Origin: Micromonospora sp. AMSO31t
Lineage (GTDB): Bacteria > Actinomycetota > Actinomycetes > Mycobacteriales > Micromonosporaceae
Direction of reading: 5' to 3'
Length of the DNA: 64,000 nt
Assembly: GCF_008868175.1 (NCBI RefSeq)
Contig: NZ_WBKT01000007.1
Span: 21,970-85,969, forward strand
Numbering within the stretch: the first letter of the stretch is position 1; the number at the start of each line of letters is the position of its first letter. Below, in pieces: positions 51,404 to 62,059 of this stretch. Under the pieces are notes generated by a model. The model searched no databases and was not told the DNA's origin. It saw nothing but the letters and a program-made list of their open reading frames with translations. The translations under genes were made by a program, and so were the position numbers.

Positions 51404-52343
51404 CGAGGGCCGCCACGATGGTGTCCGTGTTGTGCTCCTCGGCGCCGAGGTACGTCCCCTGGGGCGTGCCTTCCGGGCCCAGGCTGTCGCCGTAGAGGGC
51501 GTCCTCCCCGCCGACCACCTTCACCCCGGCCTGCCGGGCGATCGCCTCGGCGGCCTTGGGGGGCAGCGAGCTCTCGCTGAAGATCGCCTTGGTGCCGGTG
51601 GCCTTGATCTTCGCCACCAGGTCCTGCAACTGCTTGGCCGACAGTTCCGCGGAGGTGTCCAGGCTGGGAATCACCGAGCCCACGAACTGCAGCTGGTAGC
51701 GGTCGATGTAGTACCCGAACGCGTCGTGGTTGGTGACCAGCTTGCGCTGGTCGGCCGGCAGCGCGGCGAACTTGCGCTCGTTGTCCGCGTCCAGCTTGTC
51801 GAGCTTCGCCGCGTAAGCCTGGAAGTTGGCGCGGAAGGTGTCGGCGTGGCCCTTGTCGGCGGCGACGAGCGCCTTCTCGATGTTCTCCGCCATGACCTTG
51901 GCGTTGCGGGGGTTGTGCCAGATGTGCGGGTCGCCGTCGGCCATCTCCTCGTCGCCCGGGTCGCCCTTGCGCAGGGCCACGCCCTGCGAGGTGTCGACCA
52001 CGGTGCCGGTGAAGCCCGCCGACTCGATCGTCTGGTCGAGCCACTCCTCCAGGCCGACGCCGTTCTTGACCACCAGAGCGGCCTTGCCGATGGCCTGGAT
52101 GTCCGCCGGCGTGGGCTCGTACTCGTGCGGGTCGACGTTCGGCTTGATGATCTGGGTCACCGTCACCGCGTCGCCACCGACGTTCCGGGCGAAGTCGGCG
52201 ACCTCGGGCGTCGTCGCGACCACGGCCACGGTGCCGCCTGCGGCGGCCGGCGGGGTGCCGTTGTCCGAGGAGCCGCAGCCGGCGACGGCACCGAGCGCCG
52301 CGACCGCCAGGGCCACCCCAAGTGTACGGATGGATCTCTTCAC
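51396..52343 (-). CDS. znuA: Zinc-binding lipoprotein ZnuA
   Basis: A 315-residue cluster A-1 binding protein. The signal peptide RSIRTLGVALAVAALGAVAG is followed by lipobox Cys. The metal ligands are in NVDPHEYEPT, DGDPHIWHNPRNAKVM and NHDAFGYY, with an acidic ligand near the end. An EEMADGD stretch before HIWH is a short acidic loop rather than the long His-rich loop of some ZnuA. GTG 52343 has AAGGAG upstream and is preferred to ATG 52388, which would add residues before the signal peptide. A Zur-like site lies upstream. Confidence 0.92.
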   Translation of the reverse strand: MKRSIRTLGVALAVAALGAVAGCGSSDNGTPPAAAGGTVAVVATTPEVADFARNVGGDAVTVTQIIKPNVDPHEYEPTPADIQAIGKAALVVKNGVGLEEWLDQTIESAGFTGTVVDTSQGVALRKGDPGDEEMADGDPHIWHNPRNAKVMAENIEKALVAADKGHADTFRANFQAYAAKLDKLDADNERKFAALPADQRKLVTNHDAFGYYIDRYQLQFVGSVIPSLDTSAELSAKQLQDLVAKIKATGTKAIFSESSLPPKAAEAIARQAGVKVVGGEDALYGDSLGPEGTPQGTYLGAEEHNTDTIVAALGA

Positions 52344-52372
52344 TACCGCTCCTTCTGCCGGAATGAAGGGAA

Positions 52373-52387
52373 CGGTAGCCATTTCCA
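52373..52387. promoter_or_regulatory. Zur-box-like operator of the znu operon
   Basis: On the minus strand TGGAAATGGCTACCG matches the window consensus at 12-13 positions, the weakest of the eight. It lies 30 bases before the znuA start. Confidence 0.5.
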
Positions 52388-52498
52388 ATAACGCTGTCTA
52401 AGCGCGAGGTGCGCATATCAGCATCGGCGCATGTGGCGGAGGTTTGGGCGGCCCTGCCAGGTGCGCCCGCCGACGCTCGACGGGCGCACCCCACGATG

Positions 52499-53473
52499 TC
52501 AGGCGGTTACCGCCGCCGGCAGGCTCGGGCGGGCCGGACCGAGCTGGAAGTCGGGGTCGATCTGGGCGGTGAGGTCGAGGCCGGTGCGATCGTTGGCCCA
52601 GGCGGCCGCGTTGCGCCGGTGGAACTCGTGGGCGTACCGGGTGAACGCCTCCCAGTCCTGCACCGTGTCGTCCACCGCGCTGGCCAGCTGGGCCAGGACG
52701 GCCCGATTGGCCGCCTCCAGTTGTGACAACGGCTCGACCGCGCCCCGTTCGGCCCGCCGCACGTACGCCGAGCGGCTCACCCAGCCGAGCAGGTCGGCGC
52801 CCACGTGCTCGTGCAGGAAGTCCACGTCGGAGGCGTCCTCGACCTTGTTGCCGACCACGGACAGGGCGACCCCGTAGTCGCGGGCGTAGCCGGCGTACTG
52901 CCGGTAGACGCCGACACTGCGCAGGGTCGGCTCGCAGACTAGGAAGGTGCGGTCGAAGCGGGTGAACAACCCTGAGGCGAACGAGTCGGCTCCGGCGGTC
53001 ATGTCCACCACCACGTACTCGCCCGGCCCGTCGAGCAGGTGATTGAGCAGCAACTCCACCGCGCCGACCTTGGAGTGGTAGCAAGCCACGCCGAGGTCCT
53101 CCGCGGTGAAGGCGCCCGTGGCCGCGACGCGCACCCCGCCGATGTCACGGAAACAGGCGGCGTAGACCGGGTTGTCCTCCGCCACCCGCAGCAGCCGGGA
53201 TCCGGCGCCGGGCGGGGTTGTCTTCACCATCTCGGCGGCGGAGCCGATCCGCGGGTTCGTCCCCCGCAGGTATTCCTTGATCATGGGTAGGTGCTCCCCG
53301 AGCGGCGGCAGCTGCGCGGCGACGGAGACCGGCGCGCCGAGGGCCACCGCCAGATGCTGATTGATGTCGGCGTCGATGGCCAGCACCGGGCCACGGCCGG
53401 CGAGGTGGCGGGCGAACATGGCGGCGAGGGTCGTCTTGCCGCTGCCGCCCTTGCCGACGAACGCGATCTTCAC
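52499..53473 (-). CDS. CooC/MinD-like ATPase under a Zur box
   Basis: A 324-residue deviant Walker A ATPase: KIAFVGKGGSGKTTLAAMFA, VLAIDADINQHLAVALG, VVVDMTAGADSF and VVGNKVEDASD. CooC proteins of this class load nickel into CO dehydrogenase, but no such target is present here. The CxC metal motif known in CooC1 is not visible. GTG 53473 has GGAGGG upstream. The Zur-like site before it and the absence of a client suggest a metal-insertion ATPase for zinc-limited growth. I know of no described Zur-controlled CooC, so this is an open assignment. Confidence 0.82.
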   Translation of the reverse strand: MKIAFVGKGGSGKTTLAAMFARHLAGRGPVLAIDADINQHLAVALGAPVSVAAQLPPLGEHLPMIKEYLRGTNPRIGSAAEMVKTTPPGAGSRLLRVAEDNPVYAACFRDIGGVRVAATGAFTAEDLGVACYHSKVGAVELLLNHLLDGPGEYVVVDMTAGADSFASGLFTRFDRTFLVCEPTLRSVGVYRQYAGYARDYGVALSVVGNKVEDASDVDFLHEHVGADLLGWVSRSAYVRRAERGAVEPLSQLEAANRAVLAQLASAVDDTVQDWEAFTRYAHEFHRRNAAAWANDRTGLDLTAQIDPDFQLGPARPSLPAAVTA

Positions 53474-53498
53474 AGCTGACCCTCCGGGAACGTCCAAG

Positions 53499-53513
53499 CG
53501 ATAACCGTTTTCA
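53499..53513. promoter_or_regulatory. Zur-box-like operator before the CooC-like gene
   Basis: On the minus strand TGAAAACGGTTATCG fits the consensus fully. It lies 26 bases before the start at 53473. Confidence 0.68.
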
Positions 53514-53782
53514 TGCGCGTTACTGTAGCCGCTGGAACACCCGGGACGGCCGAAAGCGGACAGGCGTCGTCAATCGAGGTGACGCGGAAATGATCAGATG
53601 GGGTCGAACTGGACGCCTGCTGAGTGAGCGCCGAGGCTGGCGTGGGCCATACCCTAAAAATATTCATCATCTGCTATGCCCCGGCAGGGGCGGCGGCTCC
53701 TATGATCGTCGTCAATCGGTGCCGGTCGATCGCTCTGCTACCGCAGCTCGACGGCTTGGCTCCGACCGGAGGAGGAATGCAG

Positions 53783-55345
<1,563 letters not shown>

Positions 55346-55544
55346 TCAAACCCGCGCACGCCTCACGGAGCGGACATCGCGAAGGTGCGGCGGCTCGCTG
55401 CCACGCGGGCCGGCCGCACCTTTCGTTGCCGAGGCGGTCGGGGACCGTACCGGCCGCGACGCGCCGGCCCGCTGAGGTCCGGCAGCCGTCGAAATCGTCG
55501 AGCCGAGCCTTGGGTCAGGCTCGCCCCCATGGACGATATGAAAA

Positions 55545-55559
55545 TGGAAACCGTTATGC
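55545..55559. promoter_or_regulatory. Zur-box-like operator before rpmF
   Basis: TGGAAACCGTTATGC matches 13 of 15 consensus positions. It stands 33 bases upstream of the rpmF start. Confidence 0.6.
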
Positions 55560-55592
55560 TCAGCTTGGTTCGCTGAGCAGAGGAGTTTCCCG

Positions 55593-55772
55593 ATGGCCGT
55601 ACCGAAGCGGAAGATGTCCCGGTCGAACACGCGGCACCGGCGCGCGCAGTGGAAGGCGAGCGTGCCCCAGCTGACCCCGTGCCCCTGCCCGCGCAAGGAG
55701 ATGGTGGTCCCCCACCGGGCGTGCGCGCACTGCGGGCTGTACAAGGGCCGCCAGGTGGTGGACGAGTCGTGA
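55593..55772 (+). CDS. rpmF: Ribosomal protein bL32, variant zinc site
   Basis: A 59-residue bL32 with the family start [20 protein letters not shown]. Its metal region reads [20 protein letters not shown] and CGLYKG: the second CxxC (CAHC) is intact but the first pair is CPC. The protein therefore retains four cysteines in an altered arrangement, unlike classic cysteine-free starvation paralogues. A GAGGAG site lies upstream and its stop overlaps the cobW start by four bases. It is the first gene of a Zur-boxed operon. Confidence 0.9.
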   Translation: MAVPKRKMSRSNTRHRRAQWKASVPQLTPCPCPRKEMVVPHRACAHCGLYKGRQVVDES

Positions 55773-57007
55773 CCGCCCGGCTGCCGGTGACGGTGCTGTC
55801 CGGTTTCCTCGGCGCCGGCAAGACCAGCCTGCTCAACCACGTCCTAACCAACCGGGACGGCCTGCGGGTGGCAGTGATCGTCAACGACATGAGCGAGATC
55901 AACGTCGACGCCACGCTGGTCCGTGACGGTGGGACGCTGTCGCGGACCGAGGAGCGACTGGTGGAGCTGACCAACGGTTGCATCTGCTGCACGCTGCGCG
56001 ACGACCTCCTGGACGAGGTGGCCCGGCTCGCGCGGCTGGGCCGCTTCGACTACCTGCTGATCGAGTCCAGCGGCATCTCCGAACCGATGCCGGTGGCCGC
56101 CACGTTCGCCTTCGGGGTGGACGGCGGGCAGGTGCTCGATGACATCGCACGGCTGGACACCACCGTCACCGTTGTGGACGCCGCCGGTCTGGTCGCCCAG
56201 ATCCGGGCCGGGGCGTCGCTTGAGGACCGAGGGCTCGCCGCGTACGAGGACGACGACCGGACGATCGCCGACCTGCTGGTCGACCAGATCGAGTTCGCCG
56301 ACGTCATCGTGGTCAACAAGACCGACCTCGTGGGTGCCGTCGATCTGGCGGTGGTCGAGGCGCTGATCACCCGCCTGAATCCCGCCGCCCGTCAGGTGCG
56401 CGCCGTACACGGCCGGGTGTCCCCGGCGGAGATCCTGCACACCGGCCGGTTCGACCTCGAGCGCGCCGAGACCGCGCCCGGGTGGGTCGCCGAACTCAAC
56501 GGCGAGCACGTTCCCGAGACCATCGAGTACGGCATCTCCAGCATCGTCTTCCGCGACCACCGCCCGTTTCACCCGCAACGGCTCTGGGACCTGCTCACCG
56601 GCAGGCTCGACGACTTCGGGGTCGTCCGCTCCAAGGGCTTCCTCTGGCTGGCGACCCGTCCGCAGGTGCAGGCACTGTGGTCGCAGGCCGGCCCGACGGG
56701 CCGGTGCGACCCGGTCGGGGTGCCGGTGGCGGTCTCCGGCGAGTGGCCGGAGGACCCGGACGAACGGGACGAGCTTCGGGCCCGGTGGCACCCGGAGTTC
56801 GGCGACCGGCAACAGGAACTTGTCCTCATCGGGGTGGGCCTCGACGCCGACGGCCTCCGCGCGGCCCTGCACCAGTGTCTGCTCACCGACCCCGAAATCG
56901 CCTCCGGCGAGGACTTCTGGCGGCGCCTGCCGGATCCGTTCCCCGAGTGGGACCTCAGCGACCTGCACGCGCACGACGTTCTCGTGGCGGGCGGCCACGC
57001 CCCATGA
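55769..57007 (+). CDS. COG0523/CobW-family metallochaperone GTPase
   Basis: A 412-residue protein of the family of zinc chaperones (ZagA/YciC/ZNG1). P-loop [16 protein letters not shown], metal motif [10 protein letters not shown] (CxCC), Walker B-like LLIESSG and G4 VVNKTDL. The C-terminal CobW_C domain includes [12 protein letters not shown] and [18 protein letters not shown] 55769 overlaps the rpmF stop. Family members deliver zinc to proteins such as methionine aminopeptidase or folate enzymes; a Zur-boxed map gene lies 26 kb away in this island. Confidence 0.92.
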   Translation: MTARLPVTVLSGFLGAGKTSLLNHVLTNRDGLRVAVIVNDMSEINVDATLVRDGGTLSRTEERLVELTNGCICCTLRDDLLDEVARLARLGRFDYLLIESSGISEPMPVAATFAFGVDGGQVLDDIARLDTTVTVVDAAGLVAQIRAGASLEDRGLAAYEDDDRTIADLLVDQIEFADVIVVNKTDLVGAVDLAVVEALITRLNPAARQVRAVHGRVSPAEILHTGRFDLERAETAPGWVAELNGEHVPETIEYGISSIVFRDHRPFHPQRLWDLLTGRLDDFGVVRSKGFLWLATRPQVQALWSQAGPTGRCDPVGVPVAVSGEWPEDPDERDELRARWHPEFGDRQQELVLIGVGLDADGLRAALHQCLLTDPEIASGEDFWRRLPDPFPEWDLSDLHAHDVLVAGGHAP

Positions 57008-57735
57008 CGAACGCCCTGTCACCAGCGGTGACACGCCGGTTGCGGGACGGCTGGGAGGCGATGATGAGGCACTACCTGCCCGGCCGCCACGGTTGCCTCG
57101 CGGCCGGCTTCGACGCCGTCGAGCAGATCCTCGGCCGGTCTCCGGCCGCCGTATTGGACCTGGGCGGTGGGGTGGGCACCACCGCCGAGGCCGCGCTGCG
57201 CCGGTGGCCCGCAGCCCAGGTGGCGGTGCTCGACGCCGATCCGGTGCTGCTGTTCCTGGCGCGCGCCGGCCTGCCCGCCTCGATGTCGGTGCTGCCGGCG
57301 GACCTGAGCACGGCGGCGTGGCGGGCCACGACGAGCGGGCGGTACGACGTCGTGCTGGTGGTGATGACGCTGCATTTCCTACCGGCTGACCGGGCCAGGG
57401 AGCTGTACGCCGAGATCCGTACCGTCCTGAATCCGGGCGGGGTGCTGCTGATGGCCGACACCGTACCGGCCCTCGGCGGACCAGCACGGCGGGACGACTG
57501 CGACCTGTCTGCCCCGTGGTCGCGATGGTGGAGTGATGCCGCCGGTGAGCCGGCGCTGCGCGAGCCACTGCGCAGCCGCGCCCAGGCCATGGCGGGCATG
57601 ACGTCCGCGGAGTTCGTCGGCGGCCTGGACTGGCATCGCGTCGCCGCCCTGGATGGCGGCTTCCGCTGCTGCCGTACCGTCTGGCGGCGCGGCGACCACG
57701 CCATGCTCGCCATGCACGACACCTCAGCCCGATGA
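57004..57735 (+). CDS. SAM-dependent methyltransferase
   Basis: A 243-residue class I methyltransferase: SAM motif [21 protein letters not shown], motif [13 protein letters not shown], and [16 protein letters not shown]. It has no identified substrate. It is embedded between cobW and a ferredoxin-like gene with four-base overlaps on both sides, so all three proteins are needed together. It might modify a metallophore, a tRNA or a ribosomal protein during zinc limitation. Confidence 0.85.
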   Translation: MTNALSPAVTRRLRDGWEAMMRHYLPGRHGCLAAGFDAVEQILGRSPAAVLDLGGGVGTTAEAALRRWPAAQVAVLDADPVLLFLARAGLPASMSVLPADLSTAAWRATTSGRYDVVLVVMTLHFLPADRARELYAEIRTVLNPGGVLLMADTVPALGGPARRDDCDLSAPWSRWWSDAAGEPALREPLRSRAQAMAGMTSAEFVGGLDWHRVAALDGGFRCCRTVWRRGDHAMLAMHDTSAR

Positions 57736-58082
57736 TCCCCGGACCGTTCGTCTCACCGGACGCCGTCGGCGTCACGGTGGTGGTGTGTGACGCCCACCGC
57801 TGCCGCGCACTACGCGGCAGAACAGCCACCGGGGCCGACGGCGGTCACCGACCGCTTCTTGACATCCTTCGGGATGCGGTCCGCCGCAGCCGCGGCGGAG
57901 TGCTGGTGCGCAGCCAGTGTCTGGGCGCCTGCCATCGGGCACCCGCCGTGCTGCTGCTGGCCCGGCACGAACCGCCGCGCTCACCCGCCGAACCTGGTGT
58001 GCTGCTCGGCCCGGTCGAGACTCCGGAACAGGTCAGGATGGTGCTGGAGGTCGTGCAACGTGCCGGTGGGCCCAAGGAATGA
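57732..58082 (+). CDS. Small (2Fe-2S) ferredoxin-like or metal-binding protein
   Basis: A 116-residue protein with cysteine pairs in VVVCDAHRCRAL and LVRSQCLGACHRAPAVLLLA, the pattern of thioredoxin-like (2Fe-2S) ferredoxins and of the DUF1636 metal-binding family that often accompanies cobW genes. It ends the rpmF-cobW-methyltransferase operon. Whether the cysteines bind an iron-sulfur cluster or a metal ion in transit is open. Confidence 0.7.
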   Translation: MIPGPFVSPDAVGVTVVVCDAHRCRALRGRTATGADGGHRPLLDILRDAVRRSRGGVLVRSQCLGACHRAPAVLLLARHEPPRSPAEPGVLLGPVETPEQVRMVLEVVQRAGGPKE

Positions 58083-58169
58083 CGATCTGAGCCCTGGCCC
58101 CACCTGGCGCGGTCCCAGAGCATGACCCTTCTGTACCAGCCGTCCGTGCGCGAGGTGCGCCCGCGGTCG

Positions 58170-58592
58170 CTAGGTGGGAGCGCAGGCCGCACAGATGCCT
58201 CGCAGGTCGAGCCGGTCGGCGTGCGGGGTGAAGCCGGTGTGGTGGTGCAGTTCACTCAACCAGCTCGCCACCACATCGGGCGGGCACTCGAGCACCGCGT
58301 CACACCGGTCGCAGATCAGGTGCTGGTGTGGGGCCGCACCGCAGTGGCGGTAGGCGCGCTGGCCGTCGAGGTCGAAGGTGTGCAGCAGGCCGGCGTCGGC
58401 GAGGGTGTGCAGCGCCCGGTAGACGGTGGTCAGGCCGACGCCTCCCACCGTGCTGGCGAGTTCGGCGTGCACCGCCTGAGCGGTGAGCGGGCGGGAACGT
58501 CCGACCAGCAGCGCGAGCACGGCCCGGCGCTGGGTGGTGGGAAGCAGCCCCGCGGCCCGCAACTGCTCATCCGGAACCATGCGCGTGGACAT
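58170..58592 (-). CDS. Second Fur-family regulator
   Basis: A 140-residue protein with LLPTTQRRAVLALLVGRSRP and VGLTTVYRALHTLADAGLLH in the DNA-binding half and HQHLICDRCDAVLECPPDVV, HHHTGFTPHADRLDLRGICA and ACA in the metal half. It is distinct from the Zur at 30781-31185. As the last gene of a Zur-boxed operon it would be made only in zinc starvation, and may control a secondary gene set or provide feedback. Confidence 0.85.
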   Translation of the reverse strand: MSTRMVPDEQLRAAGLLPTTQRRAVLALLVGRSRPLTAQAVHAELASTVGGVGLTTVYRALHTLADAGLLHTFDLDGQRAYRHCGAAPHQHLICDRCDAVLECPPDVVASWLSELHHHTGFTPHADRLDLRGICAACAPT

Positions 58593-58598
58593 GCCGGC

Positions 58599-59468
58599 TC
58601 AGGGGCGCACGCCGACGTGGACGCTGCGGGCGCCTAGCCGGAAGAGATCGGCGCGGTGTCCCAGCCACTGCCCGTCGCCGGGGTCGAGGAGGCGGTCCCA
58701 GGCGTCGAGGTCGGCGGCGCTGATCAGGCCGGTCGGCCGCAGCCGGTCGACCCGTCCGTGCAGGTCCGCCAGGACGGCCCGCCGCGCGCTGTCGGGCAGG
58801 GGTGGTGGCTGCTCGTCCAGCGTCGTGCGGGTGGTCACCGGCGACAGGCCGGCCCGGCGCAACGCCTCCGTCCAGCCGTACGGCATCCGCCGGCTCCCGG
58901 GAAGGTCCGCGCGCATCCGGGCGAACCACTGGTCCTGGGCGGCGTGCAGCCGCCCCTCCAGCCCGGGTTCGCCGAGGCCGAGGTCCCAGGGCAGGTTCCG
59001 CTCGGGCAGGCCGCCCTCGGCGAGGGCCAGGCGTCCGCCGGGTGTGAGCAGGCCCGCGAGGGCGGTGACGGCCGCCTGCTGGTCGCCGACGTGGTGCACC
59101 GAGGCCGAGGCCCAGATCAGGTCCGCGGGAGCGCCGAGCATCTCGCGCAGGGCGGCCGTGTCGGCGGGGATGTCGGCGCGCAGCGGCTCGACGCGTACCC
59201 GCGGGTCGGACCATTGGGCGTGGATGTGTTGGCGGGCGGCGTCGAGCACGGCCGGGTGCGCGTCCACCGCGACGACCCGGCCGCAGGCCATCATCCGGGC
59301 CATCGCGAGGGCCATGCCGGCGGCACCGCAGCCGACGTCGACCGCGAGCCGGTCGGTGGGACCGACCAGCTCACGGGCGATCGTCAGGTACCAGGCCCGG
59401 TCGCGCCGGGCCGCGTCGACGAGTTGCGGGGACAGCTCGGCCCAGTCGACGGGGACGCCGGTGCTCAT
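58599..59468 (-). CDS. SAM-dependent methyltransferase of the rpmE2 operon
   Basis: A 289-residue class I methyltransferase: [20 protein letters not shown] (motif I), [20 protein letters not shown] (motif II) and [14 protein letters not shown]. The C-terminal third has [20 protein letters not shown]. It overlaps rpmE2 by four bases and is followed six bases later by the fur-like gene. The remnant at 31318-31740 (VDHWMEWMWSHG) belongs to a related group. Substrate unknown. Confidence 0.82.
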   Translation of the reverse strand: MSTGVPVDWAELSPQLVDAARRDRAWYLTIARELVGPTDRLAVDVGCGAAGMALAMARMMACGRVVAVDAHPAVLDAARQHIHAQWSDPRVRVEPLRADIPADTAALREMLGAPADLIWASASVHHVGDQQAAVTALAGLLTPGGRLALAEGGLPERNLPWDLGLGEPGLEGRLHAAQDQWFARMRADLPGSRRMPYGWTEALRRAGLSPVTTRTTLDEQPPPLPDSARRAVLADLHGRVDRLRPTGLISAADLDAWDRLLDPGDGQWLGHRADLFRLGARSVHVGVRP

Positions 59469-59728
59469 CTGCTGGTCTGGGGTCCGCGACGGGCGTACTT
59501 CTGGCGGAACTTCTCCACCCGGCCGGCGGTGTCGAGCAGACGCTGCTTACCGGTCCAGAAGGGGTGGCTGGCGGAGGAGATCTGGACGTCGATGACGGGG
59601 TAGGTGTTGCCGTCGGTCCACTCGATCGTCTGGTCGCTGGTGGCGGTGGACCGGGTGAGGAACGCGAAGTCGGCGCCCTTGTCGCGGTAGACGACGGGGC
59701 GGTACTCGGGGTGGATGCCGGGCTTCAT
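59465..59728 (-). CDS. rpmE2: Ribosomal protein bL31 type B (cysteine-free)
   Basis: An 87-residue bL31[41 protein letters not shown] and [11 protein letters not shown]. It has no cysteine, so it does not need zinc, and replaces the zinc-containing bL31 in starved cells, freeing the metal. It overlaps both neighbours (CobW-like and methyltransferase) by four bases. Confidence 0.95.
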   Translation of the reverse strand: MKPGIHPEYRPVVYRDKGADFAFLTRSTATSDQTIEWTDGNTYPVIDVQISSASHPFWTGKQRLLDTAGRVEKFRQKYARRGPQTSR

Positions 59729-61035
59729 GCGCGCTGAGCTCCTTCGGTGTCAGTGTCGGTGTCGGTGTCGGTCAGTTCTTCCGCCCCGAGGGGGAAGCAG
59801 CCGGCGAACGGGTCGCGGTAGCTGCGCCAGGTTTCCTCGCCGTCGGCGAGTTCGGCGTCGGTGAGCAGGCAGCCGGCGAGCGTGCGGTGCAGCTCGACGG
59901 GGTCCACGTCGAGGCCGATGAAGACCAGGTGCTGGTGGCGGTCGCCGTAGTAGGGGTCCCATTCGAGGGCGGCGGCGAGCCGGCGCTGGTCGCAGACGTG
60001 CTCCCAGCGGTCCTCGGGGAGGCTGACCAGCCAGTGCCCGAGGGAGCCCATGGCCAGACCGCCACCGGCGAACTCCCAGGCCACCACGGTGTCGGGCTGG
60101 CTGGCCAGCCAGAAAACACCCCGGGAGCGGATCATCTCGGCGTTGACGTCCTCCAGCACGTCGTGCAGCCGCTGCGGGTGAAACGGGCGACGGGCCCGGA
60201 AGACGACGGAGACCACACCGCAATCGGCCTCCGGCTCGTGCGTGCCCAGCGCGTAACCCTGCAGTCCCCGGGCGAGAACTCCGGGGGTCTCCGGCCGGTG
60301 CCGGTGCGTGTGGCGCAACTGGCGGGTGAGCGCGTCGGCGTCGACGAGATCCTCGTCGACCCGGAACTGCGCCGCCCACGGGGCCATTCGCTGCAGCAGG
60401 ACCGACATCCTGCTGGTGTCGAAGGCGCCTTCGCGGGACTGGCCCCACAGCACGAGGGTGTCGGCGTACTCGATCTGCCGAACCACGACGTCGGCGAGGG
60501 CACGGTGGTCGTCCTCGGCGGCCTGGATGCCGAGCGCGGTCAGGTCGTCCGTGCTGGCGAGGCCGTCGAGCAGGTGCTCGGCGTCGAGCACGGTGACGTA
60601 GGAGTCGATGCGGATGAGGTCGGTGATCAACGCGCCGTCCACGAGGCAGTGGGCGCAGGCCGCGGCGACCGCCTCCGGCTCGACCACCTCCGGCAGCATC
60701 AGCACCAGGTCGTGGCCGGGCTGGCTGCGGGTGAGCCGGGCGAGGGTGGGTAGCACGTCCTCGCGCAGCGTGCAGGACACGCAGCCGTGCACCAGGGTGA
60801 CCTGCTCGTCCTCGATGATGCCAGCCGGGCCGGACCGGACGACGCGACGCACGATGCCGTCCCGGATGCCGGTGAGGTCGTGTCGCACCAGCAGCAACGA
60901 CGGGTCGGCGGCGAGTAGCGCGCGGGCGACGGCGAAGGTCGCCGCCGGCCAGAACCCGGACAGCACGGTCAGCGACGGACGGGTATCGGCGTCGGTTGGC
61001 GCGGCGTCAACCGGGGCCTGTGGTGACGACGACAT
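59725..61035 (-). CDS. CobW-like protein without a P-loop (Mrf candidate)
   Basis: A 436-residue COG0523-type protein in which the P-loop is replaced by [16 protein letters not shown], with no GKT/GKS. The CxCC motif appears as [20 protein letters not shown]. The C-terminal CobW_C domain is intact ([31 protein letters not shown]). It is probably not a GTPase. In mycobacteria a CobW-like protein, Mrf, encoded with cysteine-free ribosomal proteins, recruits a hibernation factor to zinc-starved ribosomes; this gene has the same company. A (DT)4 repeat lies near the C terminus. A Zur-like box precedes it. Confidence 0.85.
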   Translation of the reverse strand: MSSSPQAPVDAAPTDADTRPSLTVLSGFWPAATFAVARALLAADPSLLLVRHDLTGIRDGIVRRVVRSGPAGIIEDEQVTLVHGCVSCTLREDVLPTLARLTRSQPGHDLVLMLPEVVEPEAVAAACAHCLVDGALITDLIRIDSYVTVLDAEHLLDGLASTDDLTALGIQAAEDDHRALADVVVRQIEYADTLVLWGQSREGAFDTSRMSVLLQRMAPWAAQFRVDEDLVDADALTRQLRHTHRHRPETPGVLARGLQGYALGTHEPEADCGVVSVVFRARRPFHPQRLHDVLEDVNAEMIRSRGVFWLASQPDTVVAWEFAGGGLAMGSLGHWLVSLPEDRWEHVCDQRRLAAALEWDPYYGDRHQHLVFIGLDVDPVELHRTLAGCLLTDAELADGEETWRSYRDPFAGCFPLGAEELTDTDTDTDTEGAQRA

Positions 61036-61055
61036 CGCACTCCTCTCGACTTAAC

Positions 61056-61070
61056 TGAAAACGGTTGTCA
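61056..61070. promoter_or_regulatory. Zur-box-like operator, divergent promoter
   Basis: TGAAAACGGTTGTCA fits the consensus fully and is the best palindrome of the set. It lies 20 bases before the CobW-like gene and 10 bases before the divergent winged-helix gene, so one site can control both. Confidence 0.72.
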
Positions 61071-61080
61071 TTCTAAGCAC

Positions 61081-61599
61081 ATGGAAGCTCCCGAAGCGAA
61101 CGGTGGTCCCCGATCACGGCTGATCGAGGCCCGCCGGGCCGGCGACATGCTCACCGTGACGGTCGAGGTACGGCTCGACCCGCATGCCTCCGCAGCGGGA
61201 GACGCGCGGATCGACGCCCTGTTCGCCCTCCTGAGTGGCGACATCGGCTCGGGGCCGTCGGCCGGCGAGCCGGGCCTCCACCTGCGGATCCATCCCGAGG
61301 CACGAGCGGTGTACCGCGGCCGCAGCGAAGTCGTGCTGACCCGTCGGGAGTACGACCTGCTGCTGTGCCTGGCCGAACACCCACGTCAGGTCTTCACCCG
61401 ACGCCAGCTGCTGGACCGCGTCTGGGGGCAGCCCTACACGAGTCCGCGCAGCGTCGACGTCCATGTCCGTCGACTGCGGTTCAAGGTCGGTGCGGACGTG
61501 CCGGTGGTGACGACGCTGCGGGGCGTCGGCTACCGCCTCGGCACCGACTGCCTCGTGGAGATCGTCCGCGACCCGCCTCAGGGCGCACCGAACGGATGA
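61081..61599 (+). CDS. Orphan OmpR-type winged-helix regulator
   Basis: A 172-residue protein whose C-terminal half is an OmpR/PhoB DNA-binding domain: VVLTRREYDLLLCLAEHPRQ, FTRRQLLDRVWGQPYTSPRS, VDVHVRRLRFKVG and LRGVGYRLG. The first 75 residues have no receiver aspartate and do not match a receiver domain. The start at 61081 is 10 bases from the Zur-like box, leaving no ribosome site, so it may be leaderless. It would be produced only in zinc starvation and act without phosphorylation. Confidence 0.82.
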   Translation: MEAPEANGGPRSRLIEARRAGDMLTVTVEVRLDPHASAAGDARIDALFALLSGDIGSGPSAGEPGLHLRIHPEARAVYRGRSEVVLTRREYDLLLCLAEHPRQVFTRRQLLDRVWGQPYTSPRSVDVHVRRLRFKVGADVPVVTTLRGVGYRLGTDCLVEIVRDPPQGAPNG

Positions 61600-61607
61600 T
61601 GTACAAC

Positions 61608-61622
61608 TGAAAACCGTTGTCG
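61608..61622. promoter_or_regulatory. Zur-box-like operator before rpmB
   Basis: TGAAAACCGTTGTCG fits the consensus fully. It lies 33 bases before the rpmB start and separates it from the winged-helix gene as an independent promoter. Confidence 0.7.
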
Positions 61623-61655
61623 TTATCGTGGAGCCTTCGAGGAGGAGTGTTTACT

Positions 61656-61892
61656 GTGTCCCGACGTTGTGACGTCACCGGCGCGAAGCCGAGCTTCGGT
61701 AACGCCGTGTCGCACTCCCACCGGCGCACCCGCCGTCGGTGGAATCCCAACCTGCAGAACCACCGCTACTGGCTGCCCTCGGAGCGCCGGTGGATCCGGC
61801 TGACGCTGACCGCGAAGGCGTTGAAGACCGTGGACCGTAAGGGCATCGAGAAGGTCGTCGCCGAGCTTCGCGCCCGGGGGGTGACGGTCTGA
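61656..61892 (+). CDS. rpmB: Ribosomal protein bL28, starvation paralogue
   Basis: A 78-residue bL28: [38 protein letters not shown] and [20 protein letters not shown]. Only one cysteine is present (CDVTG), so it lacks the zinc ribbon of C+ forms. GTG 61656 follows GAGGAGG. First gene of the three-gene ribosomal operon, sharing one base with rpmG. Confidence 0.95.
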   Translation: MSRRCDVTGAKPSFGNAVSHSHRRTRRRWNPNLQNHRYWLPSERRWIRLTLTAKALKTVDRKGIEKVVAELRARGVTV

Positions 61893-62059
61893 TGGCCCGG
61901 CAGACCGACGTGCGTCCGATCGTGCGGCTGCGCAGCACCGCCGGCACCGGCTACACGTATGTGACCCGCAAGAACCGCCGCAACGACCCGGACCGGCTGG
62001 TCCTGCGCAAGTACGACCCGGTCGTGCGCCGGCACGTCGAGTTCCGCGAGGCCCGCTGA
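61892..62059 (+). CDS. rpmG: Ribosomal protein bL33, cysteine-free
   Basis: A 55-residue bL33: [40 protein letters not shown] and HVEFREAR. No cysteine is present, in contrast to zinc-binding bL33. It shares single bases with rpmB and rpsN in TGATG junctions. Confidence 0.95.
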   Translation: MARQTDVRPIVRLRSTAGTGYTYVTRKNRRNDPDRLVLRKYDPVVRRHVEFREAR

